From: Actinomycetota bacterium
GTDB taxonomy: Bacteria; Actinomycetota; Acidimicrobiia; Acidimicrobiales; RAAP-2
Length of the DNA stretch: 64,000 bases
Assembly (NCBI GenBank): GCA_021324355.1
Contig: JAJPJD010000057.1
Coordinates: 1 to 64,000, forward strand
Reading direction: 5' to 3'
Positions 41,921 through 51,709 of this stretch are shown here, piece after piece (the first letter of the stretch is position 1; the number at the start of each line of letters is the position of its first letter). The notes under the pieces were generated by a model. That model did no database searches, was not told the DNA's origin, and was given only the letters and a program-made list of their open reading frames with translations. Position numbers and translations under genes: made by a program.

Positions 41921-43486
41921 GTGCCAGGACTTCGAAGCGGCATGAAGCGGCTGGCGTGGGTCGGCCTCACGACGGCCGCCGTGGTGTCCGCCTTGTTGGT
42001 CACAGCCGAGTCAGCGTCGCCGGCCGGGGCCACCAACTCGAAGCTGCTCAGAGCGAACGAGCACGCCACCCTCACCTACGGGGCGACCGCGCCGCTGGTC
42101 ACTTTTGACCCGGCCGCGTCGTCAGCCGGGGCCGAGGAAGCACAATACCTTGGGCTTGTCTACGACACCCTGGTCAAGTTCAACGCCAAGGCCCAGCCCG
42201 AGCCCGATCTCGCGACCTCTTGGAAGTTCCAGAGCGACACCGAGGTCACTTTCACGCTGCGGACCGGCGTCACCTACCAGGACGGATCGGTGTTCGATGC
42301 CACCACCGCGATGGAATCACTAGACCGGTCGATCGCTGCTGCCGGCCCACGCTCCTCGTCTTTGGGGCCGATCGCTCGAGTCGAGGCGCTCGATCCGACC
42401 ACCCTGAGGATCCTCCTCAAGGCGCCGGACCCTGACCTCTTGTTCACCCTGGCCAGCGCACCCTGCGACATGTTGAGCCCCGAAGCGTTCAGCCGTCCGA
42501 ACCTCAACCTCGACCCCGATGGGACCGGCGCTTACTTCTACGACGCAGCCCAGTCCACTCCGGGTGACCACTACACCTTCGTGGCCAACCCGAGGTGGTG
42601 GGACAAGTCGGTGATCCGTCCACACACGATCGTATTCAAGGTCATCACCGACCCCACCGCTCGCCTCGACGCGGTGCAGACCGGCCAGGTCGACCTCACC
42701 TTGATAAACGCCGCCAACGCCTCTCAGGCAAAGGCGGACGGACTGCGAATCACGGCGGCACCAGTAGCCTGGACTGGCCTATTGATCCTGGATCGAACCG
42801 GCAAGATCGTCCCTGCCTTCGCTAGCCTGAAGGTCCGTGAGGCCATCGCAATGGCGATCGATCGGCCGGCGATCGTCCGAGCCGCTCTCTACGGCTACGG
42901 TTCGGTCTCTGACCAACCGATCTTAAAGGGGATTCAAGGCTATGACCCCGCGATCGCCAACAGATACACGTACGACCTGAAGAAAGCTCGTCAGCTGATA
43001 GCCGAGTCGGGTTACAAGAACATCAGCTTCACGGCACCGATCGACGCGAGCACGGACCACACGGGCGCCGAGATTCTAAAGGCCGAGCTGGGCGCGATCG
43101 GCATAAACATGACGATCCAGCTCCTCCCGACCAACTCGCTCGGTCCGGCCGGGAGGACCACTCAGTACCCGGTCATTACTTTCGGGTTCCCGAACTACGA
43201 CCCTTATGGCCGTTACCTCGCGCAGCTGGCTCCGACTGCCGGCTTTAACCCGTTCCACGATGACGACCCGACACTGGATTCCTTAGCAGCGCAGTACGCT
43301 GCGGCGGAGTTCACTAAGCCCAAGCTGGCCAACAAGCTGGCCGCGGAGATGTCGGCCGAGGAGGTGGACCAGGGCTACATCATCGTTGCCGCCCAAGCCG
43401 ATGACATCGTGGCCTCGAATCCGAAGGTGACCGGGATTGGCATCGTCTATGGAGCGCCCAACTTCGCAGACATTCACTTCTCCTGA
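41921..43486 (+). CDS. ABC transporter substrate-binding protein, family 5 (peptide/nickel type)
   Basis: A 521-residue extracellular binding protein. A signal peptide (KRLAWVGLTTAAVVSALLVTAESASPAGA) has no lipobox Cys, so it may be released or held by other means. The SBP_bac_5 core is clear: LVTFDPAASSAGAEEAQYLGLVYDTLVKF, ATSWKFQSDTEVTFTLRTGVTYQDGSVFDA, LKVREAIAMAIDRPAIV. The GTG at 41921 is chosen because GAGGAGGGG lies 5 bases before it. The genes for permeases and ATPases are on the opposite strand directly downstream, converging stop-to-stop with no gap. The solute is unknown. Confidence 0.92.
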   Translation: MPGLRSGMKRLAWVGLTTAAVVSALLVTAESASPAGATNSKLLRANEHATLTYGATAPLVTFDPAASSAGAEEAQYLGLVYDTLVKFNAKAQPEPDLATSWKFQSDTEVTFTLRTGVTYQDGSVFDATTAMESLDRSIAAAGPRSSSLGPIARVEALDPTTLRILLKAPDPDLLFTLASAPCDMLSPEAFSRPNLNLDPDGTGAYFYDAAQSTPGDHYTFVANPRWWDKSVIRPHTIVFKVITDPTARLDAVQTGQVDLTLINAANASQAKADGLRITAAPVAWTGLLILDRTGKIVPAFASLKVREAIAMAIDRPAIVRAALYGYGSVSDQPILKGIQGYDPAIANRYTYDLKKARQLIAESGYKNISFTAPIDASTDHTGAEILKAELGAIGINMTIQLLPTNSLGPAGRTTQYPVITFGFPNYDPYGRYLAQLAPTAGFNPFHDDDPTLDSLAAQYAAAEFTKPKLANKLAAEMSAEEVDQGYIIVAAQADDIVASNPKVTGIGIVYGAPNFADIHFS

Positions 43487-44515
43487 TCAGCTGTCAGCCG
43501 TCGACCCCTGGCCAGCTGGAGCCGGTTCGGCCGACTGGCCAGCGAGCACCGCGCGCTCGGCGTGGTGGCAGGCAACGAGGTGGTCCTCGCCCACCGGCCG
43601 AAGTTGGGGTTCGACCCGCTGGCACACCTCGTCGGTCCACGGGCAGCGGAGTCGGTAGGGGCACCCACCGGTGGCCGGAAGAGCGTCGTCGACCGCGGCG
43701 CCGGCGAGAGCCCGCCGCCTGGACCTTCGCTCCCGCTGACGGGCCGGGTCGGGCACCGGGACGGCGGCGAGAAGTGCCTGGGTGTAGGGGTGCGACGGTG
43801 ACGTCGAGACCGAGGAGGCGTCACCGACCTCAACCAAGCGTCCGGCGTACATGACACCGATTCGGTGCGAGACGTGTCGGACGACCGAAATGTCGTGGGA
43901 GATGAAGAGGTAGGCGACTCGGGTCTGGCGCTGGAGGTCGACCAACAGGTTTATGACCTGAGCTTGCGTTGAGACATCCAAGGCCGTAACCGGCTCGTCG
44001 CACACGACCAGACGTGGCGTAGGGGCCAGTGCCCGGGCGATAGCGGCTCGCTGGTTCTGTCCTCCCGAGAGCTGGTAGGGAAGGCGGCGAAGCATTCCGG
44101 GCGCCAAGCTCACCTTCTCGCCAAGGGCCTCCGCCGCCCTGGTGCTCGCGTCCCGCTTAAGACGTTCGTGAATCCGCAGGGGTTCGCGGAGCGTATCTAG
44201 GACCAGCCGGGCCGGATTGAGCGATCCCGTTGGATCCTGGAAGACCACCTGAGCCTTCTTGCCCTGTTCGATCGCTGCTCGGAGGGCCAGGTGCTGGACA
44301 GGCCCTCCATCGACCAAAATCCGGCCGGACGCTGGCCTGACCAGCCCTAGCACTGCCCGGCCAACCGTCGTCTTCCCGGACCCGGACTCGCCAACCAGTC
44401 CGAACGTCGTTCCTTCCTCGATCTGCAAGCTCAGCCGGTCGACGGCGACCACTCGACCACGGCGCCGACGGCCATAGACCACTGTCAGGTCTTCGACCAC
44501 CAAGACGCTGCTCAT
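43487..44515 (-). CDS. Oligopeptide-type ABC ATPase (OppF/DppF)
   Basis: A 342-residue ATPase: Walker A VGESGSGKTTVGR, Q-loop VFQDPTGSLNP, signature LSGGQNQRAAIARAL, Walker B LVVCDEPVTALD, H-loop ISHDISVV, then the oligo_HPY tail with clustered cysteines (GGCPYRLRCPWTDEVC and later ACHHAE) that carry a 4Fe-4S cluster in some homologues. The ATG overlaps the stop of the upstream fused gene (ATGA). The last gene of the importer operon. Confidence 0.93.
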   Translation of the reverse strand: MSSVLVVEDLTVVYGRRRRGRVVAVDRLSLQIEEGTTFGLVGESGSGKTTVGRAVLGLVRPASGRILVDGGPVQHLALRAAIEQGKKAQVVFQDPTGSLNPARLVLDTLREPLRIHERLKRDASTRAAEALGEKVSLAPGMLRRLPYQLSGGQNQRAAIARALAPTPRLVVCDEPVTALDVSTQAQVINLLVDLQRQTRVAYLFISHDISVVRHVSHRIGVMYAGRLVEVGDASSVSTSPSHPYTQALLAAVPVPDPARQRERRSRRRALAGAAVDDALPATGGCPYRLRCPWTDEVCQRVEPQLRPVGEDHLVACHHAERAVLAGQSAEPAPAGQGSTADS

Positions 44516-46473
44516 CGCACGGCCTCGACCGTCCGGAACTCCTCGGCTCGGATGCACCTGGTGAGCGACCCCTCCACCGGACGCAACGAGGGCATCTCCC
44601 CGACGCAGATTGGCCCGGCATGTTCGCAGCGGTCAGCGAAGCGGCACCGGTCTTTAGGCCACGACTCGGCGGGCGGAACCTGGCCTGGGATCCGGGCCAA
44701 GGACGCACCGGGCATCACCGATCCGGGCAGCGTCTCAAGCAAGCGCTGGGTGTAGGGATGACGAGGGGTCGAAAACAGCTCGTCAACCGCGGCCGATTCC
44801 ACCACCTGACCTGCGTACATAACCAGCACCTTGTCGCAGATGTCGGCGACCACTCCCAAGTCGTGGCTCACGAAGATCATGGCCATCCCGAGCTCGCTAC
44901 GAAGCTCCGCCAGCAGGTCCAGGATCTTGCCCTGCACGGTCACGTCGAGGGCCGTGGTCGGCTCGTCGGCGATCAAAAGATCGGGTGAACAGGCGAGCGC
45001 GGCTGCAATCATGACCCGCTGGAGCTGGCCGCCCGAGAGCTGGTGTGGATAGTCGTGCGCTCGCTCGGATGCTCGCGGCAGCTTGACCTGGTCCAAGAGC
45101 TCGACGGCCCGCGACCAGGCCTCGCGCCGGGACAATCCAAGATGGAGTCTGAGGGGTTCGCTCACCTGGTTCCCAATGCTGAACGCGGGATCCAGGGATC
45201 CCTTGGGGTCCTGGAAGATCATTCCGACTTCCTTGCCTCGCACACTGTCCATCTGGCGGTCCGTCAGCGCCAGCAGATCCCGACCATTGAGGATGACCTG
45301 GCCGCTGGCGATCCGGGCGCCCGTCGGGAGGAGCCGGATGATCCCGAGCGCGGTCATGGACTTTCCACAGCCGGACTCGCCGACGACACCAATCGTCTCG
45401 CCCCTCCCCAACTCGAACGTCACATCGTCGACGACCGTGACCCCAGGGTCTGTACCCACAGACACCCTCAGCCCTTCCACCACCAAGACTCGGTCCGGCC
45501 GGGGCTGGGAGTCGAGAGAGCGGGGGGCCACTCGGGCCGCTCTGGTCCGCCACCTCGAGGCTCGGGCCGCCCGGCCTCGACTCTCCCGACCCCTGACCAG
45601 GGCACTGCGTAGGGCGTCGCCAATCAGCTGTGCCGAAAGCACGGTCAGCAGGATGGCCATCCCGGGTGGCACAGCCAGGAATGCATCGTTGCCGATTTGG
45701 GATCGGGCATCGGTCAGCATAGAGCCCCAGCTCGCCTGGGGAGGCTGCACGCCGAGTCCGATGAAGCTCAACGCCGCCTCAAACAACAGCATGTGAGCAA
45801 AGGCCAGCGTCGCCTGGACCACGATGGGCCCGAGGGCGTTGGGCAGGATCTCCCGGAACAAGATGTGGGGAGTCGACTCGCCAACGACCCTCGCGCCATC
45901 GATATAGGGCTGCTCACGTACCGCCAGAACGACACCACGGGTGAGGCGGGCGAACCCGGCGGAGGCCAAGAACCCTAGCGTGATCATTGCGTGGTCCAGG
46001 CTGGGGCCAAGGGCTCCCACTACCGCGATGGCCAGGACTAGACCGGGCAAGGCGAGCACCGCATCCACCACGCGCATGGCGACTCGGTCCCACAATCCGC
46101 CCACGTATCCGACTGCGAGGCCAACGGGAACCCCAATCCCGACGGCGACCCCCACGCCGATCGCCGCCGCCGGTAAGGCCACCCGGCCAGCAAAGATCAG
46201 CCGGCTCAGGGTGTCACGGCCGAGGTTGTCAGTCCCTAGTAGATGGTGCCAGGACGGTCCTGCGAAGACGTGGAGGAGGTTCTGGGCGTTCGGGTCGTCT
46301 GGGGCAACCCATGGTGCGAAGATTGCCGTCACCACCACCAAGGCCATCCAAAGGGCGCCAGCCATGGCAAGCGGCTGGCTCCTGAAGGTCCGGACGACGC
46401 GACGCAAGGCGTGATCGGTAACGATGCTCGACTGGGAACCAGCGTCGACTTCTGGTGCCGGGACCAGGCTCAC
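44512..46473 (-). CDS. Fused DppC-type permease and DppD-type ATPase
   Basis: A 653-residue fusion. Residues about 30-300 are a DppC-type permease with six membrane helices ([52 protein letters not shown], the EAA loop). After a 30-residue Arg-rich linker, residues about 325-645 are an ABC ATPase: [60 protein letters not shown], and a cysteine-bearing oligo_HPY tail ([16 protein letters not shown]). GTG start overlapping the DppB stop. The fusion fixes the ratio of one permease and one ATPase half; it is known in some actinobacteria. Confidence 0.93.
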   Translation of the reverse strand: MSLVPAPEVDAGSQSSIVTDHALRRVVRTFRSQPLAMAGALWMALVVVTAIFAPWVAPDDPNAQNLLHVFAGPSWHHLLGTDNLGRDTLSRLIFAGRVALPAAAIGVGVAVGIGVPVGLAVGYVGGLWDRVAMRVVDAVLALPGLVLAIAVVGALGPSLDHAMITLGFLASAGFARLTRGVVLAVREQPYIDGARVVGESTPHILFREILPNALGPIVVQATLAFAHMLLFEAALSFIGLGVQPPQASWGSMLTDARSQIGNDAFLAVPPGMAILLTVLSAQLIGDALRSALVRGRESRGRAARASRWRTRAARVAPRSLDSQPRPDRVLVVEGLRVSVGTDPGVTVVDDVTFELGRGETIGVVGESGCGKSMTALGIIRLLPTGARIASGQVILNGRDLLALTDRQMDSVRGKEVGMIFQDPKGSLDPAFSIGNQVSEPLRLHLGLSRREAWSRAVELLDQVKLPRASERAHDYPHQLSGGQLQRVMIAAALACSPDLLIADEPTTALDVTVQGKILDLLAELRSELGMAMIFVSHDLGVVADICDKVLVMYAGQVVESAAVDELFSTPRHPYTQRLLETLPGSVMPGASLARIPGQVPPAESWPKDRCRFADRCEHAGPICVGEMPSLRPVEGSLTRCIRAEEFRTVEAVR

Positions 46474-47414
46474 GACACCCTAACCCGAGGATCCAACAGC
46501 CCGTAGCAGACGTCAACCAGGAGATTTACGATGATCACAATCACCGCTGCGATCACGGTCAGTCCTTGGACTACCGGGATGTCATGATCCTGGACCGAAG
46601 CGATCATCAACTGACCGATCCCGTTTAGACCGAACACCTGCTCGACCACGAGAGCCCCGCCGAACAGTGCCGCGAAGTGGTAACTCATGATGGTCACCAC
46701 CGGAATTGACGAGTTCTTAAGCCCGTGCTTGAGCAACGCTCGGCGTTCAGAGAGCCCTCGCGATCGGGCCGCTCGAACGAAATCCTGCGACATGGTGGTG
46801 GTCAAGGCACCACGGGTATGTCGAGCAATGGCCGCAGCCGGCGCGATCGACAGGGCAATGGAACCAAGGGCGATCCCATGCAGCCACTGGATCGGGTTCT
46901 GAGTGATCGGGGTGTAGCCCGTGGCAGGGAACAGCCTTGTCCAGAGAGCGAACGGAATGACCAGCAGCATCGCCAGCCAGAACCCGGGGATCGCCAGGCC
47001 GAACGAGGTGACGACCTGCAACGCGTGATCGAGCTTGCCGCCCGGCCTGAGAGCGGCCGCGATCCCCATCGCGAGCCCCTCGATCGCGGCCAGGAGCATG
47101 CCGGTGAGAGCGAGCGACAGCGTGACCGGGAGGTGCTCGCCGATCATCGAGATCACCGACTGACCGTTGAGCAGCGATGAGCCGAACTGGCCCCGGACGG
47201 CGTGGGACAACCAGGTCACGTACTGGACCAAAAGCGGGTGATTGAGACCGAGCTTCTGATTGAGCTGGACGATCTGGGCGTTCGTCGCGTCCGGACCCAG
47301 GATGACCGACGCTGGTGATCCTGGCATGAGGTGGAGCAGGGAAAACGTCACCAACGACACCACCAGCAGCGTGGGCACGAGCGCAAGCACTCGGCTCAGA
47401 AGAACCCTTCGCAT
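46470..47414 (-). CDS. DppB-type ABC permease
   Basis: A 314-residue permease with six membrane helices. The N-terminal VLLSRVLALVPTLLVVSLVTFSLLHLMPG and the EAA-like loop FVRAARSRGLSERRALLKHGLKNSSIPVV are typical of DppB/OppB. The ATG at 47414 has GGAGGAG upstream and is preferred to an opening 42 bases earlier. A LacI-type operator lies 24 bases before the ATG. First gene of the dppB-dppCD-oppF-like operon. Confidence 0.93.
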   Translation of the reverse strand: MRRVLLSRVLALVPTLLVVSLVTFSLLHLMPGSPASVILGPDATNAQIVQLNQKLGLNHPLLVQYVTWLSHAVRGQFGSSLLNGQSVISMIGEHLPVTLSLALTGMLLAAIEGLAMGIAAALRPGGKLDHALQVVTSFGLAIPGFWLAMLLVIPFALWTRLFPATGYTPITQNPIQWLHGIALGSIALSIAPAAAIARHTRGALTTTMSQDFVRAARSRGLSERRALLKHGLKNSSIPVVTIMSYHFAALFGGALVVEQVFGLNGIGQLMIASVQDHDIPVVQGLTVIAAVIVIIVNLLVDVCYGLLDPRVRVS

Positions 47415-47437
47415 TACTCCTCCTGGCAGCCTGGTTC

Positions 47438-47451
47438 TGGAAACGATATCC
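47438..47451. promoter_or_regulatory. LacI-type operator 3
   Basis: TGGAAACGATATCC agrees at about 12 of 14 positions with operator 1 in reverse orientation. It lies just before dppB, in the 84-base gap after the serine hydrolase gene, and implies that the permease operon has its own regulated promoter. Confidence 0.6.
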
Positions 47452-47498
47452 GACACTGGCCGGTTCGGTCTCGCCGTTGCAAGCGGCAGGATCCCCGG

Positions 47499-48512
47499 TC
47501 AGTACCCCTCGGGCGCGGCCGCCCGAAGCCGCCGCCAGAGCTCCTCGTCCAGCTGGACCCGCCCATCGACTGGCCCACCCAACCTGACCAGCACCACCCC
47601 CAGGTGCGCACTGATGCAAAGCCGTTGGCCGCCGACACCGTGCGCCGCCTTCGCGTCGGTAGGGGCCGATGGGGCAATCGGGTGGTTGAGCCGGCGTCCC
47701 CCGAAGCTCTTGCGTGGGTCAGAAGGCCTCGAGGGGTCCGGACCGGGCACGACAGCCCATGGGCGTGCCGGGAGCCACCACAAGTACCCATAGGAAGGAT
47801 TGAGGTCGGTGGAACTCTGCAATGCGTCGTTTAAGTATCCACCGGGTGAGATCACCGTGCAGTCCCCGAACAGCCCGCCGGCCTGGATCATGATGCCGAA
47901 ACGGACCAGGTCCCGAGCAGTGGTCCGCAACCCAAGGAGGGTCATGCCATGCGGATCGACCATGCCCGGGCGTTCGGCCCACGACGAATTGGTCATCCCG
48001 AGAGGCTCGAAGAGAATCTCCCGACTCACGTGATCCGTGCTGCGACCCGTCACCCGTTCGATGATTCTTCGCAGCTGGTGATAGGCGTTGTTGTTGTAGT
48101 ACCAAACCCTCCCTGGCAAGTCTTCCACGGAGAAGTCGTCGTACAGCCCGGAGCACATCGACAACAGATGCCGAATGGTGATTGTCCGCTCATGCGATGG
48201 ATCCGACTTCGTCCATCCCTGCCCGAGATAGGAGGAGACTGGTGCTTCGATCGCCAGCTGGCCCCGTTCGGCAAGTACTCCGACGAGGACGGAAACAACG
48301 GACTTCTGCACCGATCCGACATCTCTGACCGGGACCTTGGCATCAGTGAACAGCCGTTCGATGAGAATCCGTCCCTGAAATGCGATGATCAGCTCGCTAG
48401 TCGCGTGCTGTTCACAGAACCCGGCGAGTTCTTCGAGCCGGGCTCGATCCCAGCCCATATCGGCCGAGTCGACATGCTCCCAAGCTGCATCGCTCACCGG
48501 CGGGGCATACAC
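47499..48512 (-). CDS. Class C beta-lactamase-fold serine hydrolase
   Basis: A 337-residue cytoplasmic or soluble serine hydrolase. The nucleophile motif S-x-x-K is GSVQKSVVSVLVGVL, the second motif Y-x-N is in VWYYNNNAYHQLRRI, and a third H-x-G motif is AAHGVGGQRL. No signal peptide is visible. Such proteins act as esterases, amidases or D-aminopeptidases. It lies 4 bases after the SDR gene at 48517, within a run from the CoA transferase to here, and could hydrolyse an imported ester or amide. Confidence 0.9.
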   Translation of the reverse strand: MYAPPVSDAAWEHVDSADMGWDRARLEELAGFCEQHATSELIIAFQGRILIERLFTDAKVPVRDVGSVQKSVVSVLVGVLAERGQLAIEAPVSSYLGQGWTKSDPSHERTITIRHLLSMCSGLYDDFSVEDLPGRVWYYNNNAYHQLRRIIERVTGRSTDHVSREILFEPLGMTNSSWAERPGMVDPHGMTLLGLRTTARDLVRFGIMIQAGGLFGDCTVISPGGYLNDALQSSTDLNPSYGYLWWLPARPWAVVPGPDPSRPSDPRKSFGGRRLNHPIAPSAPTDAKAAHGVGGQRLCISAHLGVVLVRLGGPVDGRVQLDEELWRRLRAAAPEGY

Positions 48513-48516
48513 AGCA

Positions 48517-49311
48517 CTAAATCGCGGTCAAACCGCCGTCCACCATCACCGCTGCTCCCGTGACGAAGGATGCGTCGTCAGAAGCCAGGAAGGCGACGAC
48601 CGAAGCGATTTCGGAGGGATCGCTGGCGCGCTTCATCGGAGCCTCGATGGTGATCCGGGTCGGCGGTGACGGGTTGATGGTGGTCCAGGTGGGCATCATC
48701 TCCTGTACATGTCGGCCGAGATTTGTTCGCACTGCGCCCGGGCAGACGCAGTTGGCGCGAATGCCGACATCGGCATAGTCCACAGCCACCTGCCTGGTGA
48801 GCTGCAGTACGCCGCCCTTGGCAGCCTTGTAGCTGGCTGCGGACCCTCCAGCACCAACGATAACCGACGAAACCGAGCCAATCGTCACGATGGAGCCTCC
48901 CCCTGACTCAAGCAGGAGTGGGATGGTGTGCTTGCACGTGAGAAAAACTCCGGTCAGGTTAACGCGCAGCACCAGGTCCCAGTCGTGAAGAGTGAGCTCG
49001 TGGACGAGTCCCCTTGTCGATGTTCCAGCACTGGCTACCACGATCTCCAATGAGCCGAATCGTTCCCTCGCCCGATTAACCGCATCAGCGATCGACTGCT
49101 CCTCACCGACGTCACAGTGGATCGCCTCGGCAACTCCTCCACTATCAACGATGATGCTCGCTGTTTCGTCGGCCAGCTGCGGACGAACGTCGGCGCACGC
49201 TACCTTGGCGCCCTCAGCAGCGAGACGCAAGGCCGAAGCCCTGCCGATCCCGCTCCCGGCACCGGTCACGAACGCCCGCCGCTCCTCGAGCCTGCGCAGA
49301 CCTTCCACCAC
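48517..49311 (-). CDS. SDR-family oxidoreductase
   Basis: A 264-residue SDR: AFVTGAGSGIGRASALRLAAEGAKVACADVR, CDVGEEQS, VASAGTSTRG in place of NNAG, SIVTIGSVSSV (Ser), ASYKAAKGGVLQLTRQVAVDY (Tyr-Lys) and FVTGAAVMVDGGLTAI. Asp in ACADVR favours NAD(H). The start is one of two GTG codons at 49311/49308 after GAGGAA. Spacing of 17 bases to the upstream M28-like gene and 4 to the downstream hydrolase suggests one transcript. Confidence 0.92.
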   Translation of the reverse strand: MVEGLRRLEERRAFVTGAGSGIGRASALRLAAEGAKVACADVRPQLADETASIIVDSGGVAEAIHCDVGEEQSIADAVNRARERFGSLEIVVASAGTSTRGLVHELTLHDWDLVLRVNLTGVFLTCKHTIPLLLESGGGSIVTIGSVSSVIVGAGGSAASYKAAKGGVLQLTRQVAVDYADVGIRANCVCPGAVRTNLGRHVQEMMPTWTTINPSPPTRITIEAPMKRASDPSEIASVVAFLASDDASFVTGAAVMVDGGLTAI

Positions 49312-49328
49312 TTCCTCACTCTGTCGTC

Positions 49329-50468
49329 TCAGGTCGTGACTGCAAGACTGCGGACCAAAAGGATGACGCTTTCAACAAGCCCTACCAAACGATCTGTATC
49401 CACGTTGTCGGGAAAGCGGTCACTCCGAAGATGAAACCGACGATTCGTTGCGACGAGTGACACGAAGGGCAGCCCAGCTCTAGCGAGTTCGATGGCTTCA
49501 CCGGCCGGTCGCTCCAGGGATCGGAACTCTGATGTGGTGAACCCACCTTTCTCCTTGAGAATGCTGGTTGCCCGCTCTGCGAGCGACCGATCAGATGCAA
49601 TGACGCCGAGGCGGCCACCAGCCGCCCCCAGGTTCGCTCCGAGATGCACCCACACTGTCCCCATACTCGGGTTCTCGCCGAGGTAGGTGCGCAGACCAGC
49701 GCAGGCAAGCTCATGGCCGCTCGTGGCCAGGAACCGGACCGGGGGCAGCGTCGGGTTATCAGCGAGATCGTTCAGGACTCCAAGCCAACACGCGATCCCA
49801 CCACCACGCTCGGCCGCACAGTGCCACCAGCCACTGCGGGGAGTAAGGAGCACCACCGCTGGGGCTTCGGCATCCTGTTCCCTATCGAGGTGCGCAATGA
49901 CATTTGCCGCCTTAGCCTCTACCCACCGCGCATCGGTCTCCAGCCTGGCAGGTTGGCGAGCTTCCACTGCCGCAAGTAGAGCAGACGCGTGCTGGCTGCC
50001 AACCTGGAGGACTGGATTGCCCCAAGGGTGGAGACAGTGAGCATTGCGCAACGCCAACCCGTCGGACGCTCCGCGCATGATTGCGATGACCGCTTGAGTC
50101 TCTGGATCGCGACGCGCGCGGTCAAGTGGGTCGTCGGGCATGATCCCTGGCGTGGCTTCAACGACGATGATCTCTGCGCCAGACCCAATCGGACCGAGGC
50201 GTCCCGCGATCCCACGCGCCGGCGGCAGGGGGGCATCATGCAGCGGAACCCCTGGAACCAATCGGTCCCCGACGCGAAGCACAGAACGACGATGAACGAG
50301 GCGAGTAACTTCGAAGGTCGATATTTCCACCTCCGCACCACAGTTGGCCGCCAGATCGGCCAGCCAACGCGCTGATACCCAGTCGGTGCGCGAGCCAGTC
50401 CGGTGCCAGCCCTGAGCGTCGTACTGGGCGACCACTCTTGCTGGTGTTATGGAGGCTAGGTTCGTCAT
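49329..50468 (-). CDS. M28 peptidase-like protein with degenerate zinc site
   Basis: A 379-residue protein with the layout of M28 aminopeptidases: an N-terminal lead (HRTGSRTDWVSARWLADLAANCG), an inserted PA-like domain, then VVLLTPRSGWWHCAAERGGGIACWLGVLNDLA where zinc enzymes have H-x-D and D-N, and LATSGHELACAGLRTYLG where they have an E-E. The expected His/Asp ligands are replaced, so peptidase activity is doubtful; a binding or altered hydrolase role is possible. The ATG overlaps the CoA transferase stop (ATGA). Confidence 0.75.
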   Translation of the reverse strand: MTNLASITPARVVAQYDAQGWHRTGSRTDWVSARWLADLAANCGAEVEISTFEVTRLVHRRSVLRVGDRLVPGVPLHDAPLPPARGIAGRLGPIGSGAEIIVVEATPGIMPDDPLDRARRDPETQAVIAIMRGASDGLALRNAHCLHPWGNPVLQVGSQHASALLAAVEARQPARLETDARWVEAKAANVIAHLDREQDAEAPAVVLLTPRSGWWHCAAERGGGIACWLGVLNDLADNPTLPPVRFLATSGHELACAGLRTYLGENPSMGTVWVHLGANLGAAGGRLGVIASDRSLAERATSILKEKGGFTTSEFRSLERPAGEAIELARAGLPFVSLVATNRRFHLRSDRFPDNVDTDRLVGLVESVILLVRSLAVTT

Positions 50469-51709
50469 TGGCGCCCACCGATGCGGACCGCTCCAATCTG
50501 CTCCAAGCGCGCAATCTCCTGCACTGAAATTCCCAACTCCTTGAGCACATCCCGGGTATCCGATCCGAGGTCTGGTGGTAGGGATCCTGGGATGAGAGGA
50601 GTTTCGTTCATTGATAGTGGTGGGCCCAGGACCTCGACCTGGCCGAGTCGCGGATGGTCGATTGTCGTGAGGAAGCCGTTCGCTGCCACTTGCGGATCGT
50701 CGAAAATCTCCTCTGGGAATCGCAACGGTGCTGCGGGAATCCCGGCCGCCTCGAAGTCCTCCAGCCACTCCTCGGTCGATCGACCACGCAGGGCCTCGGA
50801 TCCGTGGATCACCGATTCTGGATCTGGGGATCGAGATTCGACGATCTCTCGAATCTTTGCCCGCGCCGCTTCGCCAAACCCGCCAACCGCAAGATAGCCG
50901 TCGGCCGTCCTGAGAAGGCCGTAGTAGGGTTGCGCGCTACCAAAACCTCGCCTCTCGAGCACCTCCTTCCAGGTCAGCCCTTCAGCAAAGGCGTTGCCAA
51001 GCCATGCCGAAAGCTCGCTCCTCCAAACTCGATCCGACTCCACTCTGACAAGGTGGTTGTTCTGCAGCAGTAGCGATGCCTGAAGGAGGGCGGTGTCCAA
51101 ACGCTGACCCTTACCGGTCCGGGCGCGGTGATAGAGCGCGGCGGCCACCCCGAAGGACATGAGCATCGCCGCCGCATAATCGATCACCGGGTCGCGCAAC
51201 GGAACTGGTCCCCCGGCCGATGCCTGCCAAAGCCCCGAGTACGCCTGCAGCACGATATCCACCCCGATGTCGCTGGCGCGTGGCCCCTCCGAGCCAAACG
51301 CCGAATTCGACGCGTAGATAATGGCCGGATTGGTGCTCGAGACCGTCGGGTAGTCCAGGCCCAAGCGTTCTGCCACCCCCGGGCGAAAGTTGGCAAGCAG
51401 CACATCGGCCGTGTCCACTAACCGGCGGATCACCGGCGCGACCTCGCGGTTCGACAAGTCGACACTGATCGATCGCTTGCCCCGGTTCTTATTGAGGAAC
51501 TGTCGGCTGTCGCCACTTGGCAGAACACCGTTACCGCGGGCAGGGTCGCCGGTCAGCGGCTCGACCTTGACCACCTCGGCCCCACAATCGGCCAGGAGCT
51601 GGCCACAGTATGGAACGGCGATCAGCCGGCCGAACTCGACCACCCGGAGCCCGACAAACGGGCCCGCTCCGGCCGGGATCACCAGCGAGTTCCTCGGTCC
51701 CGTCGCCAC
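50465..51709 (-). CDS. CaiB/BaiF-family (class III) CoA transferase
   Basis: A 414-residue family III CoA transferase: LRVVEFGRLIAVPYCGQLLADCGAEVVKVEPLTGDPARG, NKNRGKRSISVDLSN, LLANFRPGVAERLGLDY, the catalytic Asp region DPVIDYAAAMLMSFGVAAALYHRARTGKGQRLD and the C-terminal EIFDDPQVAANGFL. These move CoA between carboxylic acids. It heads the run CoA transferase, M28-like, SDR, serine hydrolase. GTG start with no strong ribosome site. Possibly activates an imported organic acid. Confidence 0.93.
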   Translation of the reverse strand: MATGPRNSLVIPAGAGPFVGLRVVEFGRLIAVPYCGQLLADCGAEVVKVEPLTGDPARGNGVLPSGDSRQFLNKNRGKRSISVDLSNREVAPVIRRLVDTADVLLANFRPGVAERLGLDYPTVSSTNPAIIYASNSAFGSEGPRASDIGVDIVLQAYSGLWQASAGGPVPLRDPVIDYAAAMLMSFGVAAALYHRARTGKGQRLDTALLQASLLLQNNHLVRVESDRVWRSELSAWLGNAFAEGLTWKEVLERRGFGSAQPYYGLLRTADGYLAVGGFGEAARAKIREIVESRSPDPESVIHGSEALRGRSTEEWLEDFEAAGIPAAPLRFPEEIFDDPQVAANGFLTTIDHPRLGQVEVLGPPLSMNETPLIPGSLPPDLGSDTRDVLKELGISVQEIARLEQIGAVRIGGRQ

